Shown: positions 1 through 12,292, counted from the stretch's first letter. The stretch is 64,000 nt of DNA from Nepenthes gracilis (GCA_033239525.1 BSYO01000004.1:18514037-18578036), one strand, 5' to 3'. Numbers and translations are program-made. Notes: generated from the sequence alone by a model not told the origin.

Positions 1-1400
1 ATGTGTGCAATCGACCAAAATCTTAACAATTAATCAATGTTACAAACAATATATTAATCCTTTAAAAACAATAACACAGAAAAACCAGGAAAAAAAAATC
101 TAATTAAAAAAATTACCCAGCCACAACAGCTTCTCCTCCTCCACGCCCCTCTGAAACCCCACAACACTCCCCCGCTGTCAGCTAATCACTTGCAAGGGCA
201 GCACTGGCAACCACACTCCCCTTTCCTCCTTCAAAAGACTCTGTTCCCCTCCTATCTCTCACTCTTTCACACTCAAATCTCAATCAGAGATCTCCCTCTC
301 CACTGCCCACTCCACTGTATCCCCAATGTTTTCTTCTTCTTCATTAGACCCTAACTTAATTATCTCTGTTCTCCATCACCGTAAGTCTCAACCATACACC
401 ATCAGTGAACAAATCACAACAGTAAACATCAAGAAACCAACATCACTCCATGAAAATAGCCACTGCAATACCTATGCTAAATGTTCAAATATTAACCATT
501 CTAACATTAAAAAATGCTATATTTTATTCAACAAGCTAAGAATAAAACACTAGCAACTCACCTCAACCCTATTCCCCTATTCCTTTGAAAAAAAAAAAAC
601 CAAGATCTCTCTCTCTCTCTCTCTCTGCCCCTCTTTTTCTCCCTCTTCCTCCCCTCTCTTGCTTGTTCTCCCCCACCTCTACAGGAACCACACCCATCCC
701 CTCCCCTCTCTGGTGACCATTATGCAAAATCTGAACAGAGGCGTGATCTCAGTTTGCAGAGGCCATGCCTCTGTAAACTTGCCTCTGTGATTTATATATA
801 GTTGAGCAAAGGGTGAGAGAAGAGGGGTGGCTGGTGAGGGGAGTGGCGATTTCCACTAGTAAGGGGTTGCTTGGGGTGGCATGGTGACGATAGGGCAAAA
901 GTGAGAAGGATGGGGAGGGAGGAGATGGCCGCTGCAGGTTACAGCACCACTGAAGGCCACCACAGGGGGAAGGGCAGTGCGTTAGTGGTAGGGTTCATGT
1001 AAGGGGAGGGGTGCCTTTGGGGAGGTTTAATTTAATTGTAATTTATGAGGTCTATGTTTTAAGTTTTTCTTTTTTTATGTAGTAGTTTGTATTTTAATGG
1101 GATTTAACTAGTTAATTCATTCTTATTCAAGTTAACCAGCTAGAGTTTACAGGTAAAATTGAGCCCAAAATAGAGTTCTAGAATAAAATCAAGACAAATA
1201 GACGTTTAGAATAAACGCCAAATCATGATGACTTGGGAATAAAATCAAACTTTTCCAATAAAACAGCATGAGGTATGTTATCAAGATATAAACGAGTTCA
1301 AATTGGATAGAATTTGGTCTGACCAGTCAAAACTCTAAAACAATTTATAAGAAAGGCCCAAAATCCTATATACTGATTCCAGAGATTGAGACAAAAAGAA
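1..1400. other. Non-coding, simple-sequence-rich DNA (probably intron 2 of the GH28 gene)
   Basis: I see no supportable gene. The stretch alternates pyrimidine-rich, AT-rich and purine-rich blocks, and short frames such as 326-553 have no recognisable protein character. If the GH28 gene is intact, this lies inside its second intron, because exon 2 ends at 16823 and no exon 3 motif was found between there and position 1. The right part may be LINE 5' leader, but no boundary is visible. Confidence 0.5.
607..626. repeat. (CT)10 microsatellite
   Basis: An uninterrupted CT dinucleotide tract of 20 bases, followed by a longer imperfect pyrimidine-rich stretch to about 690. Confidence 0.9.
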
Positions 1401-1588
1401 AAAAGCTTTGTACTAAGGGTGGAGCTTCTCTATCATACCTTCAATCTTTCAAAATTAATATATTGTTCCAATGGAGGCTGCAGGTACTATAGGCACACTG
1501 AACTACTACGAAAGATTTTCCACCAATGCTTGCAGTAGCAACACAGGACTAGTCCCCTTCTGTGCTCTGTAAGGATTTGGAGTTTTTT

Positions 1589-1886
1589 CTAGAGAGAAGT
1601 TGGAGCTTCTCTCTTTAGACTTAGCTCTAGTCATCTGAATTCGGAGTTTCCAGCCATCATGGCCAGAAGCCCTTCTTCCTCCTTTTGCCTCCTCCCTCCA
1701 TCTTTGCTTCACTATCTGATACACATCTTGACCACATCTAGAGAGAAGTTGAAGTTTTTCTCTCTAGACTTAACTCTAAGAATCTGAATTTGGAGTCTCC
1801 AGCAGTCATGGCTGGAAGCCCTTCTTCCTCCCTTAGCCTCCCCGCTCCGTATTTGCTTCACTGTCTGATACACATCTTGACCAAAA
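1589..1886. repeat. Tandem duplication, about 149-bp unit, two copies
   Basis: The block beginning CTAGAGAGAAGTTG at 1589 is repeated from 1738 with small differences. Both copies run through a segment containing CATGGC and CCCTTCTTCCTCC and end near CTGATACACATCTTGACCA. It lies just upstream of LINE ORF1, so it may be part of the LINE 5' leader; that placement is inference. Confidence 0.8.
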
Positions 1887-2599
1887 GTTCTCTGATGTTT
1901 GGCCTGCTTCCATTTTACACAACTTGTCCCTTTTCTCACTCCCATCTCCTCCTACCCTTGTCCCCCATCCTATGGCGGCCCTTTCAATACCTCCCCACCT
2001 TTGCTCCCTGCTCTCTCACCTGTTCCTTCCTCCTTGTCTAGCTTCTCATCTCCTAAAGCCTTAAAATCTCTAGTACCACAAAGGTAGCTTTGATATACAA
2101 CCATTTCTGGCAAGTGAAGCTTTTAGACCAATGTCTTCCCCATGATACTCAGTCAAATAACTCAGACAGTGCAGAGCAGTCTTCCATGCAGATCTGCACT
2201 TCTGAGATCGAGATTTCCTTTCCTCTTCCTGCTTTGCTGGAAGGTAAGCAATCTCTCTTTCTGCTTTGCTGGAAGGTAAGCAATCTCCATCTCTGTTGGC
2301 AGGAAAAGGAGAGCAGCCTGAGGCAAATCTAGTAATTTCCTCCCTGGAAGACTGCTGTAGTAAAGAACAACCCTGAAGATGTTGACACAGCTTCCTCAGA
2401 GCATAGCCAAACCGGTACTCATGGTTTGAAAATGTCCCCAATTGGTGAGATTCGTCTCCAACTTGTGATCATGATACATGGACATCTCTTGACAAGCTGA
2501 ATAGATTTCTCCGTGCAGTGGATCCAGTGATTTCAGAGCCCACACAAGGCAAGGCTCTATCATGGTCTACAGAGGTGGCATCTCCCCAATTAAGGCAGA

Positions 2600-3669
2600 G
2601 AACACTTCTTTCTCACTTTTCCCCAGAAATTTGTGGTTCATCCATAACATCTGCCCACCTGTGAGTGTTGGTGGCCTCGGCTTCGCTAGATGGGAAGCTA
2701 TCCTGATTGAGTACTTCATAGAGAAAACAATGTCATTTCCTGTTGTTGAAAGAGTTGCAAACAACAACTAGGCAAAGTTTGGTATTTGAAAAATTGTTGT
2801 TAAGACAAAAGGATTCTTCTTCAGTAGGTTCTCTAACAAGGATAATATGAAGGGTTTCAATAATGGACGCTGGAACATTGCAAGCAGAGCATTAGGTCTC
2901 AACGTTTGGCATCTGGGATGGTTCTCACCAAAGAGGAGCACAATACAGTCTCTTAGTTGGTCAACTTTCTTAACATACCTTTGGAATTCTGGACTTCAAC
3001 CAGTATGCGCTACATTGCAAGGGCAATTGGAAAGCCCCTATATGCTGAATCCCTAAAGGAAAATTTGGAAATAGTGGGATTCACTCGGGTTTGCATGGAA
3101 GTAAATTTTGGAGACAAATTCCCTAACAATTTTGAGTTGATTGCTGGGCAGAATCCTGTGACAGCTTAAGACTACAAGGTACAGATAGAAGCACAATACC
3201 AATGGAGATCACTGAGTTGCTCAAAGTACAAATCCTTTGGACAATTTTAGGAACATTGCAGAGTGAAGCAGGAACTAGTTTATAAGACAATGGGGTGTAC
3301 CATTCGAGTGGAGGCATTGCATTGGACAAAAAACACCCAAAGTATGATGTGATGATTATGCCTACAACGTTTGGCTATAATATTCCAACTACTAAGACTT
3401 TCCAACTTCTTGAATCCTTAGCAGAAATGACTGAGAATCTGGATGCTACAATTGGCAATCTAACTACTGAAGCAAGCGAGGTTTGCAAGGAGTCCTTGGT
3501 TGCCATCAACTCTCCTACAGATGGGAGGAATGGCAAAGGTGAAATCGGGAGTCAAGTGAGATCATCTGGGATGGACCTTAAGGCCAAGAAAACTGGGGCT
3601 ACATCTATAGAGAAACAAGCTGACCCTCAGTGGAAAAAGACTATGGATGAACTGACTAGTAGTGGCTGA
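2600..3669 (+). pseudogene. LINE ORF1 remnant (DUF4283 plus zinc-knuckle gag-like protein)
   Basis: ORF1 of plant LINEs is an RNA-binding gag-like protein that packages the element RNA. Frames 2562-2771, 2847-3056 and 2957-3169 carry in order KGFFFSRFSNKDN, ALGLNVWHLGWFSPK, LNIPLEFWTSTSMRYIARAIGKP and GFTRVCMEVNF (each piece short, with frame changes between them). These match the usual DUF4283 pattern: a glycine-aromatic block, a W.RLYNLPLEFW-type turn and an 'IG.P' loop. A decayed zinc-knuckle segment (about 3200-3290) follows after stops, then a hydrophilic tail open from 3295 to 3669. At least two frameshifts and several stops make it non-functional. Confidence 0.8.
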
Positions 3670-3678
3670 AATATTATA

Positions 3679-3981
3679 CTTCACCCTGTTATGTTTGGCC
3701 CTTTAAGGACTACATAGCAATTACCATCTTCCATACTAAAGGAAAAAGATCTCAAACTTCAGAATGTAGCTAGACTAGGAACCATGGAGCAAACTATGAA
3801 GGGAAATCTTCTAAGGGGCGTAAATGGATGAAGATCTCAAACTTCTTCACCCTGTTGTGTTTGGCCCTTTAAGGACCGCATATCAATTACCATCCTCCAT
3901 ACTAAATGAAGAAGATCTCAAACTTCAGAATGTAGGTAGACTAGGAACATGGAGCAAACTATGAAGGGAAATCTTCTAAGG
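3679..3981. repeat. Tandem duplication, 166-bp unit, two copies
   Basis: The segment beginning CTTCACCCTGTT at 3679 recurs at 3845 with high identity, through GGCCCTTTAAGGAC, GATCTCAAACTTCAGAATGT and AAACTATGAAGGGAAATCTT. It lies between LINE ORF1 and ORF2. Confidence 0.9.
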
Positions 3982-4159
3982 CCCGTTGCAATGGTAGAGG
4001 TTTGAATGGACCAATCAAACAAGGTAGATTGTTGCTTTAGCTTTACACACATCAGTGGCATATTTCTGTGGAATTGTTTTTGCAATCACTATAGCTTCAA
4101 GTTTGTGCATTTGTTGAAACTAGAGTCCAAGCATTTAAAGCAAGTACTATATCATCACA

Positions 4160-4960
4160 AATTCTTCCAGGATGGCTTTGAGTGATGAATTATAGCCCTG
4201 CAGCAGCTAGGCCCATTGGGTGGGGTGGAATCCATGGGAAATCTGTCTTCAAGGACAAAGCGTTATTCATTGCAGAATTACAATCTCATTGATAATTTGG
4301 CTCTGTTCTACTCGTGTATGGGGCTAACATGGAGATCCAAAGGAGACCTTTGGAGAGACCTTGAGGAGTTTGCAGCATCACACAACTCTGATCCATGGAC
4401 TTTAGTGGGTGATATCAATGCAGTATGTTCTCATTCTGAAGTAGTGGGGGGTGAATGGATAATCATCCGTCCACAACTACATTCAACAGATGTCACAGAA
4501 GGTGCAATCTCCATGACTAAGCCTTGAGAGATGCTTCTTCACTTGGTGTAACAAACAAGATAACTATACCTGCTCCTTTAGAAAACTTGATCATATCCTT
4601 GAGAATGCAGAATGTCATGCTGCACAAGTTGGAGGGAGAGTTTCATACCCACCTTAAGGAGTGTCTGATCGTTCACCATGCCTTCTTTTTGCCAGACCTA
4701 AAGTGTACCAGGAAATGTAATTTCAAACCTGATAATTTTCTTTTAGCTCACAAAAAAACTTTCCTAATATTGTGAAGGTAGCATGGAATCTAGAAGTGGA
4801 AGGTGTTCCTATGTTGAGAATTGTTCCAAAGTCGAAAGCTGCTAAAGCTGCTTTGAAATGCCCAAATTCCTCCATGGCAGACATCACTCTTGAAGACAGG
4901 AGATCAAAAGTTGTACTCAACCGATGTCATATTGCAATCCAGGATTCTCCTTAACATATA
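4160..4960 (+). pseudogene. LINE ORF2 endonuclease domain remnant (AP-endonuclease type)
   Basis: The endonuclease nicks target DNA to prime reverse transcription. The frame at 4216-4527 carries WRDLEEFAASHNSDPWTLVGDINAVCSHSEVVGG in pieces; the VGDINAV core is the usual (V)GDFNA(V) catalytic block. About 200 bp downstream, in another frame, LDHILENAECHAAQVGG and GVSDRSP can be read. The latter corresponds to the SDHSP motif, with the catalytic histidine changed to arginine. Stops and frameshifts separate the pieces, so the nuclease is dead by sequence. Confidence 0.8.
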
Positions 4961-5362
4961 AACCCTAATCAGAAGGAGAGATATGCCTGAATTTCCAAAA
5001 TCATCTTATTTAGGAGGAATCTTTTCTCAAGATAACTCCAAAGTTAATTGGCTTGACCAAGGTAATGCACAAAGTTCTTTTTCAGAAGACTGACAGGAAA
5101 ATAAAATAGGAGAGGTTTGTATTGAGACCGTTTGTTTCTTCACAAACCTCCCGGGTACATCCTCCCACTGTGACCACATGGATAAATCAAATATCAGGCC
5201 CTTTATTCTTTTTTCTGTTCCAGAGAACAGGAAACCTCAAGGAACAATCATTCTCTGCCTGATTCCACTGAGAAAGTTACAGAAAGCTATGCTTGTATTG
5301 GATATATGAAGGCATCAAGCCTGACGGATTTATGGATGCTTTCTTAAAAAAATTTTGGGACA

Positions 5363-6600
5363 TTGCTGGGCAATCTGTTGTTGGATCAATGCAAGATTTT
5401 TTCCATCCATGGAAGGGGTCTCAAACAAATTAATGAAACCATCATAAGCCTTATTCCTAAGGATCCTTCTCTATCAAGCGTGACTGATTTTCGTCCAATT
5501 TCCTGCTGTAATATGATTTACAAAATCATATCAAAGGTGTTTGCTACACAGCTCAAATCAACTTTGCCTAATGTGGCTGATAAATCCCAATCAGCTTTCA
5601 TATCTGGCATGTGCATTGGAGATAATCTCTTGCTAGTTCAGGAGCTGATTTTCAATATCACTCCAACAAGAGACCACCCAGGCGTGCACTCAAAGTGGAT
5701 CTCCAATTGAATGGATTTTGTTCTCGCTGCTTTGGAGCTCATGGGATACCATCCTAAATTTGTTCAATGTATCTCCATTACAGCTTTCATTATCTCTTTA
5801 ATGGTGAATTTGTCAGCTTCCTTAAAATGCTAAGGGCCTTCAATATGGGACCCAATTCCCCTAACCCTTCTGTCATTGCCATGGAGGTGTTGAATGGCAT
5901 ATTTTGGTAGCATACTAGTGTTGACAACATTTCGCACGCCAACACTGCAGCAAAATCATCAAATATTGCCGTATCAACAATATATCATAATATATTGGCC
6001 GGCATTCAAAATATCGGCCGATATACCCAATTTATTAGCCGATATTTGCCAATTAGCTCACAATTCTCAAAAATTATTTTCTGATATATCAAATATTAAT
6101 AAATACTAACCATATATCTAATATTAATATGACCACGATAGATACCGATATTTTCATTCCTACTTGATACTCTTTCCGGCTGCAGAACCAAACTTTGATA
6201 CTATTCTCTAGCTTTTGCCTTGATATCTTTTCTAAGCTCTGGCCTCAAACCAAATCTATAAAAGAGTGAAATTTCCACAGGTTTGCAAGAACACTTTTTG
6301 GTTTTAAACTAGAGCAGCTGACTGGAATTCAATCGGAAAGCTTCTAGTTTGGTATTTGGGCATTTCACTTATTACAAGGCTCTGGATTGACAACTGAAAA
6401 CATTTAGTGGAGAGCTTTTATATGTGGATCTCCAATTTGTGCAACAAATGGCTTTCATTTGGAGGTAGACTCAAAATTATCTCATCCATCCTTTTCTCAG
6501 CATGTTTTCTTGGGTTCTTTATTTATCCTCGTAGTAGTTATACTGAAGAAAGTGGACAGCTTGCTGAGATGTTTTCTATGGCATGGGAACATTGATGAGG
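5363..6600 (+). pseudogene. LINE ORF2 reverse transcriptase remnant, with an insertion
   Basis: At 5363-5710 the frame reads INETIISLIPKDPS, VTDFRPISCCNMIYKIISKVFA and DKSQSAFISG, the fingers and palm start of a LINE RT. After a stop and a frame change come FVLAALELMGYHPKFVQ and GPSIWDPIPLTLL. The strand then runs into an AT-rich insertion at about 5945-6140, exactly where the FADD catalytic motif is expected. RT-like text resumes at about 6190 (FLSSGLKPNL) and at 6407-6500 (NLCNKWLSFGGRLKIISSILFS), the thumb region. The catalytic aspartate pair is missing and the gene is inactive. Confidence 0.85.
5945..6140. mobile_element. AT-rich insertion with CGGCCGATAT motifs (possible small MITE)
   Basis: This 200-bp block breaks the LINE RT. 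It holds several variants of a TATCGGCCGATA core, including the perfect 14-base palindrome ATATCGGCCGATAT at 6011-6024, and many TATATC/AATATT motifs. I could not define terminal inverted repeats or a target duplication, so the class is inference. Confidence 0.4.
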
Positions 6601-7258
6601 AAATCTCAGCAAAAGTGGTATGGTAAGATGTTTGTAGGCCAAAAGAGAAGGGGAACTACAGACCAGAGACATCTTTGCATGGAATAAAGCTCTCCTTGCT
6701 CGGTAGCTATGGAGGCAAATTCAAATGAGAATTCCACTGTATGGACATGTTGGAACTTCAAGATAAATGTATCTGGACCATTAAAATCCAAGAAAAAGTG
6801 CTATGGAGTTTTCAAAAAATGATGAAACTTAGACAACCACTGAGGCCCTTTGTTCAAGTGAAAATTGATGATGGTCATCTTACTTTCCTGTGGACTGATA
6901 ATTAGATTCTCTAGGCCCCTGATTAATGTATTTTCTCATTGCTTCTTTGTGATAATTTGCCTTCCAATTGATGTCAAAGTTCCTGCCATTATTTCTATAC
7001 TTAGGTCTTGCCAGTAAAGACATCATTTAAATTGAAGGGCATTAAAGAAGGAATGCCCAACTACTACCTGAATGAAGTTGCAAATGATGATGGTTTTTGG
7101 CCTCCATCAGCCAATGGAAGATTCATTGGGAAATTGGCATTGAGAATTTTCCAAACAGGGCAAAACATTATCCCATGAGCAAAATTATGCGGTATCCAGA
7201 GAATATACCTTCTTATCCTTTTATGTGCTGGTTGGCAATCCGTTAGAAACTCTCTATT
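6600..7258 (+). other. Degenerate LINE ORF2 spacer between RT and zinc segment
   Basis: No open frame longer than 61 codons is seen on either strand. Position between RT thumb and zf-RVT implies the connection region of LINE ORF2. The small minus-strand frames here have no recognisable motif. Confidence 0.5.
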
Positions 7259-7646
7259 ATGCATTGTGTTATGCTCTTTGCTCAAGGTAATCCAACATGT
7301 GTGCTGTGCATTGAAGAAACTAAATCCCATGCTCACCTCTTTTTCCAATGCAAATACTCAAACCTAGTCTGGAACAAGGTTTGTGTAATAGCAGGGAGTT
7401 CATGGCCTTATGTTGAATGGGAGGCAAGGATTATGTGGGCTGCAAATAAATTTAACAGGCTCAATGGGAGATCTGTGGCTAACAGATTGATTCTTGCAAC
7501 TACAGAAGGGATTACCTTTGGTGTGAAAGGAATACACTTGTTTGATGCATCATCCATTCATGACGTTGAATGGGTAGTGGATCATATTATCACAAATTGT
7601 GATACACTCACCACCCTAATATTAAATGTTTATTGTCTGATAGATC
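7259..7646 (+). pseudogene. LINE ORF2 C-terminal zinc segment (zf-RVT type), truncated by Tekay-1
   Basis: The frame starting at 7259 reads CVLCIEETKSHAHLFFQCKYSNLVWNKV in pieces. This is the C-x2-C...H-x4/5-C pattern followed by SNLVW that is typical of zf-RVT domains near the C-terminus of plant LINE ORF2. The next part (WEARIMWAANKFNRLNGRS) matches the following linker. The frame is cut at 7646 by the insertion of a Ty3 element; the 5-bp target AGATC (7642-7646) recurs at 16047-16051. Confidence 0.85.
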
Positions 7647-9775
7647 TGTCATGGCCCCGGACCAAAGTAGGAATAATAATTTACGAAAATTTTTAATCAG
7701 CAGAATAAAATCCATTAATAAAAGACAATATCTCACAATACTCAAATTCGGGCCAGACCTGACACAATAGCCCCACCTACTAATTTAAAAGTGACACAAT
7801 ATCTCCAAAACTCAAAATAACAACAATAAGGCTATCAACCATCACAAGATCTCCCGGACCACTCATCCAGATAAATAAACAATTGACCTACTAATTTAAA
7901 AGTGACACAATATCCCCAAAACTCAAAATAACAACAATAAGGCTATCAACCATCACAAGATCTCCCGGACCACTCATCCAGATAAATAAACAATTGACCT
8001 GCTAATTTAAAAGTTCGTAAAGAAAAGTGACTGTCCAAGTAATATAGACCAAGCGTCACAACTATCCAAATCAATTGAATAATCCGAATACTAATTCCTT
8101 AACAATACCACATACAAATCTTCATCCCAGCCACCGCCCATACGACACCAAAATGACAACCAATGCGAATCCAATCCAAATTCAATGTAAATACTTACCA
8201 AATATAAACAAGACTTCAACCAAATCCATGTCCAAGCTTCCTACAAGACACTTGTAACCCTCTAATCTGAAGAGATAAGAAATATGAAAATGTGAGCCAA
8301 ATGCTCAATAAGTATTAGTATTTAATATATAACAAACAATGCGTTTACAATCAGAGCGAATGAATAATTCAATGAGCCAATATAAAATCTATGAAAGTCG
8401 AAATCAAAATATCAAGTGAGGCAAACTAACAAAGTATCCAAATATGGTCTTGTATGTAAAGTCCATGATTCAAAGCACAGCCAAACGATCCAAATGTACC
8501 AGACCAAAGAAATCCTATATCCAAGTCCAATGTCAACTAAAGTCTACGAATTTCAAATTAAGTCTCAAATATCCGAAATCAGATGCATATAAAACATATC
8601 AAAAATCCAAAACATATACAAATTGAAGAACTAAAGATTAAAAGATTAACTTTGAGGATGGGTTATACGTACTCCTATTAACTTTAGGCCATGAGCTATT
8701 GTTTAGATCCGTAGGCGGGCCGTCTATATATTCTCCTCTAAAGACGGGGACAAACGCCACTTTGTTTTGCCACCCAAGGATAATAGGTGCAATCCTTAAA
8801 TTTGTCTGAATATATTAAAACGTCCGAATATATTAGTTCTATTTAATTTTTTACGATAATTTCTCATGAAAACGCAAACCACGGAGGATCTCTATATCAC
8901 AAATCCAAAACTTTCTTTATCTGGCAGGAAGAGATCAAAGCTTCCACTCAGAAAGTTCAAATATAAAGCTTTCCACTCAGGAAAGGTATACATATCAAAT
9001 CGAATAACAAAGATACAACCCGACCCAAAGCACATTGCATGAATACCACATGCACAGCCCATATGCACATTTTCATGACTTTTCCTTTTCAAATATTTGT
9101 ATAAATGAACATAACATATTAAAATATATACCCATTTCCACAAAATAAGCAAAAGTTCTTAAATAATAACAAAACGAAAGTAAAATCCCAAACCAATCGG
9201 TAAAAGTGACATGCAAGCACAAGGAAATCAAATAGGATAAATAAAATAACATGCATATATATTAAATCTACAAAATGTAGATAAAACTAGACGGAAACAA
9301 AAACAGGCCAACAATAAGGTGTAAGGATACTTGCCTCAGACCTGACGAAAGGATGCATCGAAATCCTCCTTTCCCATCTCTCTCTTCCTTCCCTTCCTCT
9401 TTTTCTCTCCTTCACCTTCTTCCCACGCAAAATGGCCGAAACAGTGCATGTTCTCCATTATATAATCGAATCGGCACACAAGCACTCTTCAGACGCACAT
9501 CAGACGCCTTGCCAAACCCCATGCGTGTACGAGCGCTACCTCGGGTGTCCCTCGAGCACAAACAAACTAGAATCAATGCTTGAGCACCACCTTAGGTGCT
9601 CCTCGGGTGCACCTACTCTACTAAATGCGCACAAGCGCACATCAGGCATGCCTCAGGTGCCAAAACTGCTTCATTCCTCCAAATATCCTTCAAATTTACA
9701 TTGCACAATTTATTCCAACATACCCAAAATATACTGATAATACCAAATTAAATCAGACGAGAACCGAACATTACA
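7647..9775 (-). repeat. Tekay-1 3' LTR (2129 bp)
   Basis: On the plus strand it starts TGTCATGGCCCCGGAC and ends GAACATTACA, and it aligns along its length with 14059-16046. The edges are TG...CA and are flanked by the AGATC duplication. It is longer than the 5' LTR mainly because of a 111-bp tandem duplication at 7777-7998. The several small plus-strand frames in it are chance. Confidence 0.93.
7777..7998. repeat. 111-bp tandem duplication inside the 3' LTR
   Basis: Two nearly identical 111-bp units, starting CTACTAATTTAAAAGTGACA at 7777 and again at 7888, with a third partial start at 7999. The 5' LTR (14059-16046) has only one version of this sequence, so the duplication happened after insertion. 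Confidence 0.9.
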
Positions 9776-10680
9776 ACTCTTTCATTATAAAAATTTCATC
9801 ATCGAAATTTACGTATCTTGATACTCAAACAAGTAGGGATATTTCTCTCAAATATCATTCTCATATTCCCATGTCACTTCCTCAATCGATTGATTCCTCC
9901 AAAGCACTTTCACTAAACGAATTGCCTTATTATGCAGCACTTGATTCATTCTTTCCAAAATCTAAACCGAAACCTCAACGTATGCCAAATTCTCATAAAT
10001 CCACAACAGTTCGTATTCAACATGTGAAGGGTCACATACGTACTTCCTCAATATAGAAATGTGGAAATTATCATGGCAATTCGCTAAACTCGGAGGCAAA
10101 GCCAATCTATAGGCTACTTTTCCAATTTGATGCAAAATCTCAAACGGCCGAATAAATCTCGGCTTCAATTTTCCTTTCACTCAGAACCTCGAGATTCCCT
10201 TCCTAGGAGATACCTTCAGAAATATGAGGTCACCTATTTCAAACCTCAAATCGGATCTCTATCGATCGACATAACTCTTTTGATGACTTTAGGCAACAAC
10301 TAAACAATTTCGGATAATCTTGATCTTATTGTATGTGTTCTAAATAATATCAGGGTCAAAAAGTTAGTACCCAACTCCTTATGCAGACTTTCCAAAAATT
10401 TAGATGCAAACCTCAGATTGTGATCATAAACTATCGAAATAGGAATACCATACAATCTCACAATTTCATTAATGTACAATTGCGCCAATCGATCTCTTGA
10501 AAATGTCATCCTTACCAGCAAAGAGTGAGCAGACTTTGTTAATCTATCCACAATCACCCAAACGGCATCGAAATTCCTCACCATCTTAAGCAAATCTGAA
10601 ACAAAATCCATCGTAATATGCTCCCATTTTCAATTAGGAATTGATAAAGGGTACAAAAATCCTAGAGGCTTCTTATACTC
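9776..10680 (-). pseudogene. Tekay-1 integrase core, C-terminal domain and chromodomain (broken)
   Basis: Integrase inserts the element cDNA; the chromodomain directs it to chromatin. The frame 10611-10300 reads MDFVSDLLKMVRNFDAVWVI, then VDRLTKSAH with the first catalytic Asp, and IVYDHNLRF where the second Asp is still present. The frame 10180-9962 gives KLKPRFIRPFEILHQIGKVAYRLALP and FHISILRKYV, the conserved integrase C-terminal domain. Further on, in another frame, about 9935-9820 reads RLVKVLWRNQSIEEVTWEYE, a chromodomain of the Tekay type, followed by a stop. A weak purine tract lies directly before the 3' LTR. Frame changes and stops occur between each block. Confidence 0.88.
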
Positions 10681-12292
10681 GACATTGACTTGTTGACACA
10701 CGATTCACCTTACCACATATGCTGCAATCTCTCGCCGCATATTTCGCTACCAGAAAATCTTCTTCATATTCTAATACAATTTGTTCACTCCGATATTAAT
10801 AGTATATTTTGCTTTATGTGCCTCTTTCAAAATTTTCTCCTTTGACTCTTCAATATTTGGTACACAGATCCTATTCCGAAATCAAAAAATCCATCCATCC
10901 GAATATTGAAATCTGCCCGCGACTCGTCCAAATCTCCGACAATCTCCATTAAATGCAGATCATTCATTTGAATTTCCTTTATCTTTTCCATAACCATAGG
11001 TTGCACTTAAAAATACAACAAAATCATCCTTGATCCTAGGGAATGTAAACAAATAGTATAACTTTTCATTCCATCTAACATTTCACATTCCTTGATCATC
11101 AAATAAGCCATTATACTCAAAGATTTCTAGCTCAAAGTATCGGCAACCACATTCATCTTCCCTAATTGATATTGGATTTCAATATCATAGTCTTGCAACA
11201 AATCCATCCATCTATGTTACCGCATATTCAAATCCTTCTGCGAAAATAAATATTCAAACTCTTATGATCTAAATGTACCACAAATTTCTCCACATACAAA
11301 TAATGCCTCCAAATTTTCAGCGTAAAAATCACGGTTGCCAATTCCAAATCATGGGTGGGATAATTCTATTCGTGAACCTTCAACTGTCTTGACTAATAAG
11401 CAAACACTCAACCACGTTGCAGCAAAACCAACCCAAACCTTTCTTTAAAACATCACAATACACCACAAAACCTCCCAATTCATCTGGAATGGATAATATT
11501 AATGCTAAAGTCAATTTGTCCTTCAACTCTTGAAAATTCTTCTCACAGTCTTCATCCCAAAGAAAAACTATTCGCTTCTGAGTCAAACGTGTTAATGGCA
11601 CAGCTATCCTCGAGAAATTCTCAACAAAGTGCTTATAATAACCGGCCAAACTTGAGAAACTCTACACATCTGTAACATTAGTCCGTCAATCCCAATTTGC
11701 CACAACTTCAACCTTTTTGGATCCACTGAAACACCACCCTTGGAAACTGTCCCAAAAAGGATACTTCTTCCAACTAAAACTCGCATTTCTTCAATTTAGC
11801 GAACTGTCTTTCCCTCAAAGTCTATAACACAATCCTCAAATGCATTTCATACTTCTCAAAATTCTTCAAATATATCAAAATATCATTAATAAAAACAACC
11901 ACAAATTAATCCAAGTAAGGTTGGAAAACCCGATTTATGAGATCTATAAAAGTTGCCGGTGCATTCGTTAATCTAAAAGGCATCAACAAAAATTTATAAT
12001 GATCATACCTTATTCTAAAAGCAGTCTTCAGTACGTCCTCACACTTGATCCTTAACTGATGGTATTCCAAAAGCAAATCAATCTTAGAGAAAACCTGAGC
12101 TACATGCAATTGATCAAACAAATCACCTATTCTCAGGACAAGGTACTTATTCTTAATTGTAATCTTATTCAACTCCAAATAATCAACACATAGCCTCATC
12201 AATCAGTCTTTCTTTTTCACAAAGAACACTGGAGCATCCCAAGGTGGTACACTCAGCTAAATAAACCCTTTCTCTAACAAATCTTACAATTA
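10681..12292 (-). pseudogene. Tekay-1 reverse transcriptase, RNase H and integrase zinc region (broken)
   Basis: The RT frame 12202-11906 carries [25 protein letters not shown] and [24 protein letters not shown] blocks. The catalytic YVDD/FIDD box just beyond a stop reads VVVFINDILIY, so the first Asp of the pair is Asn. The next frame (11649-11380) has LTQKRIVFLWDEDCEKNFQELK and VYCDVLKKGLG, the RT thumb to RNase H start. Degenerate RNase H ([20 protein letters not shown]) is read at about 11380-11270. The integrase zinc segment near 10800-10700 is barely readable. Confidence 0.85.

Noticed and set aside
9353..10056. Plus-strand frames in and after the Tekay-1 3' LTR
   Set aside because: LTR and shadow of integrase and chromodomain coding; the similar frame at 45740-46042 just shows that the LTRs are related.
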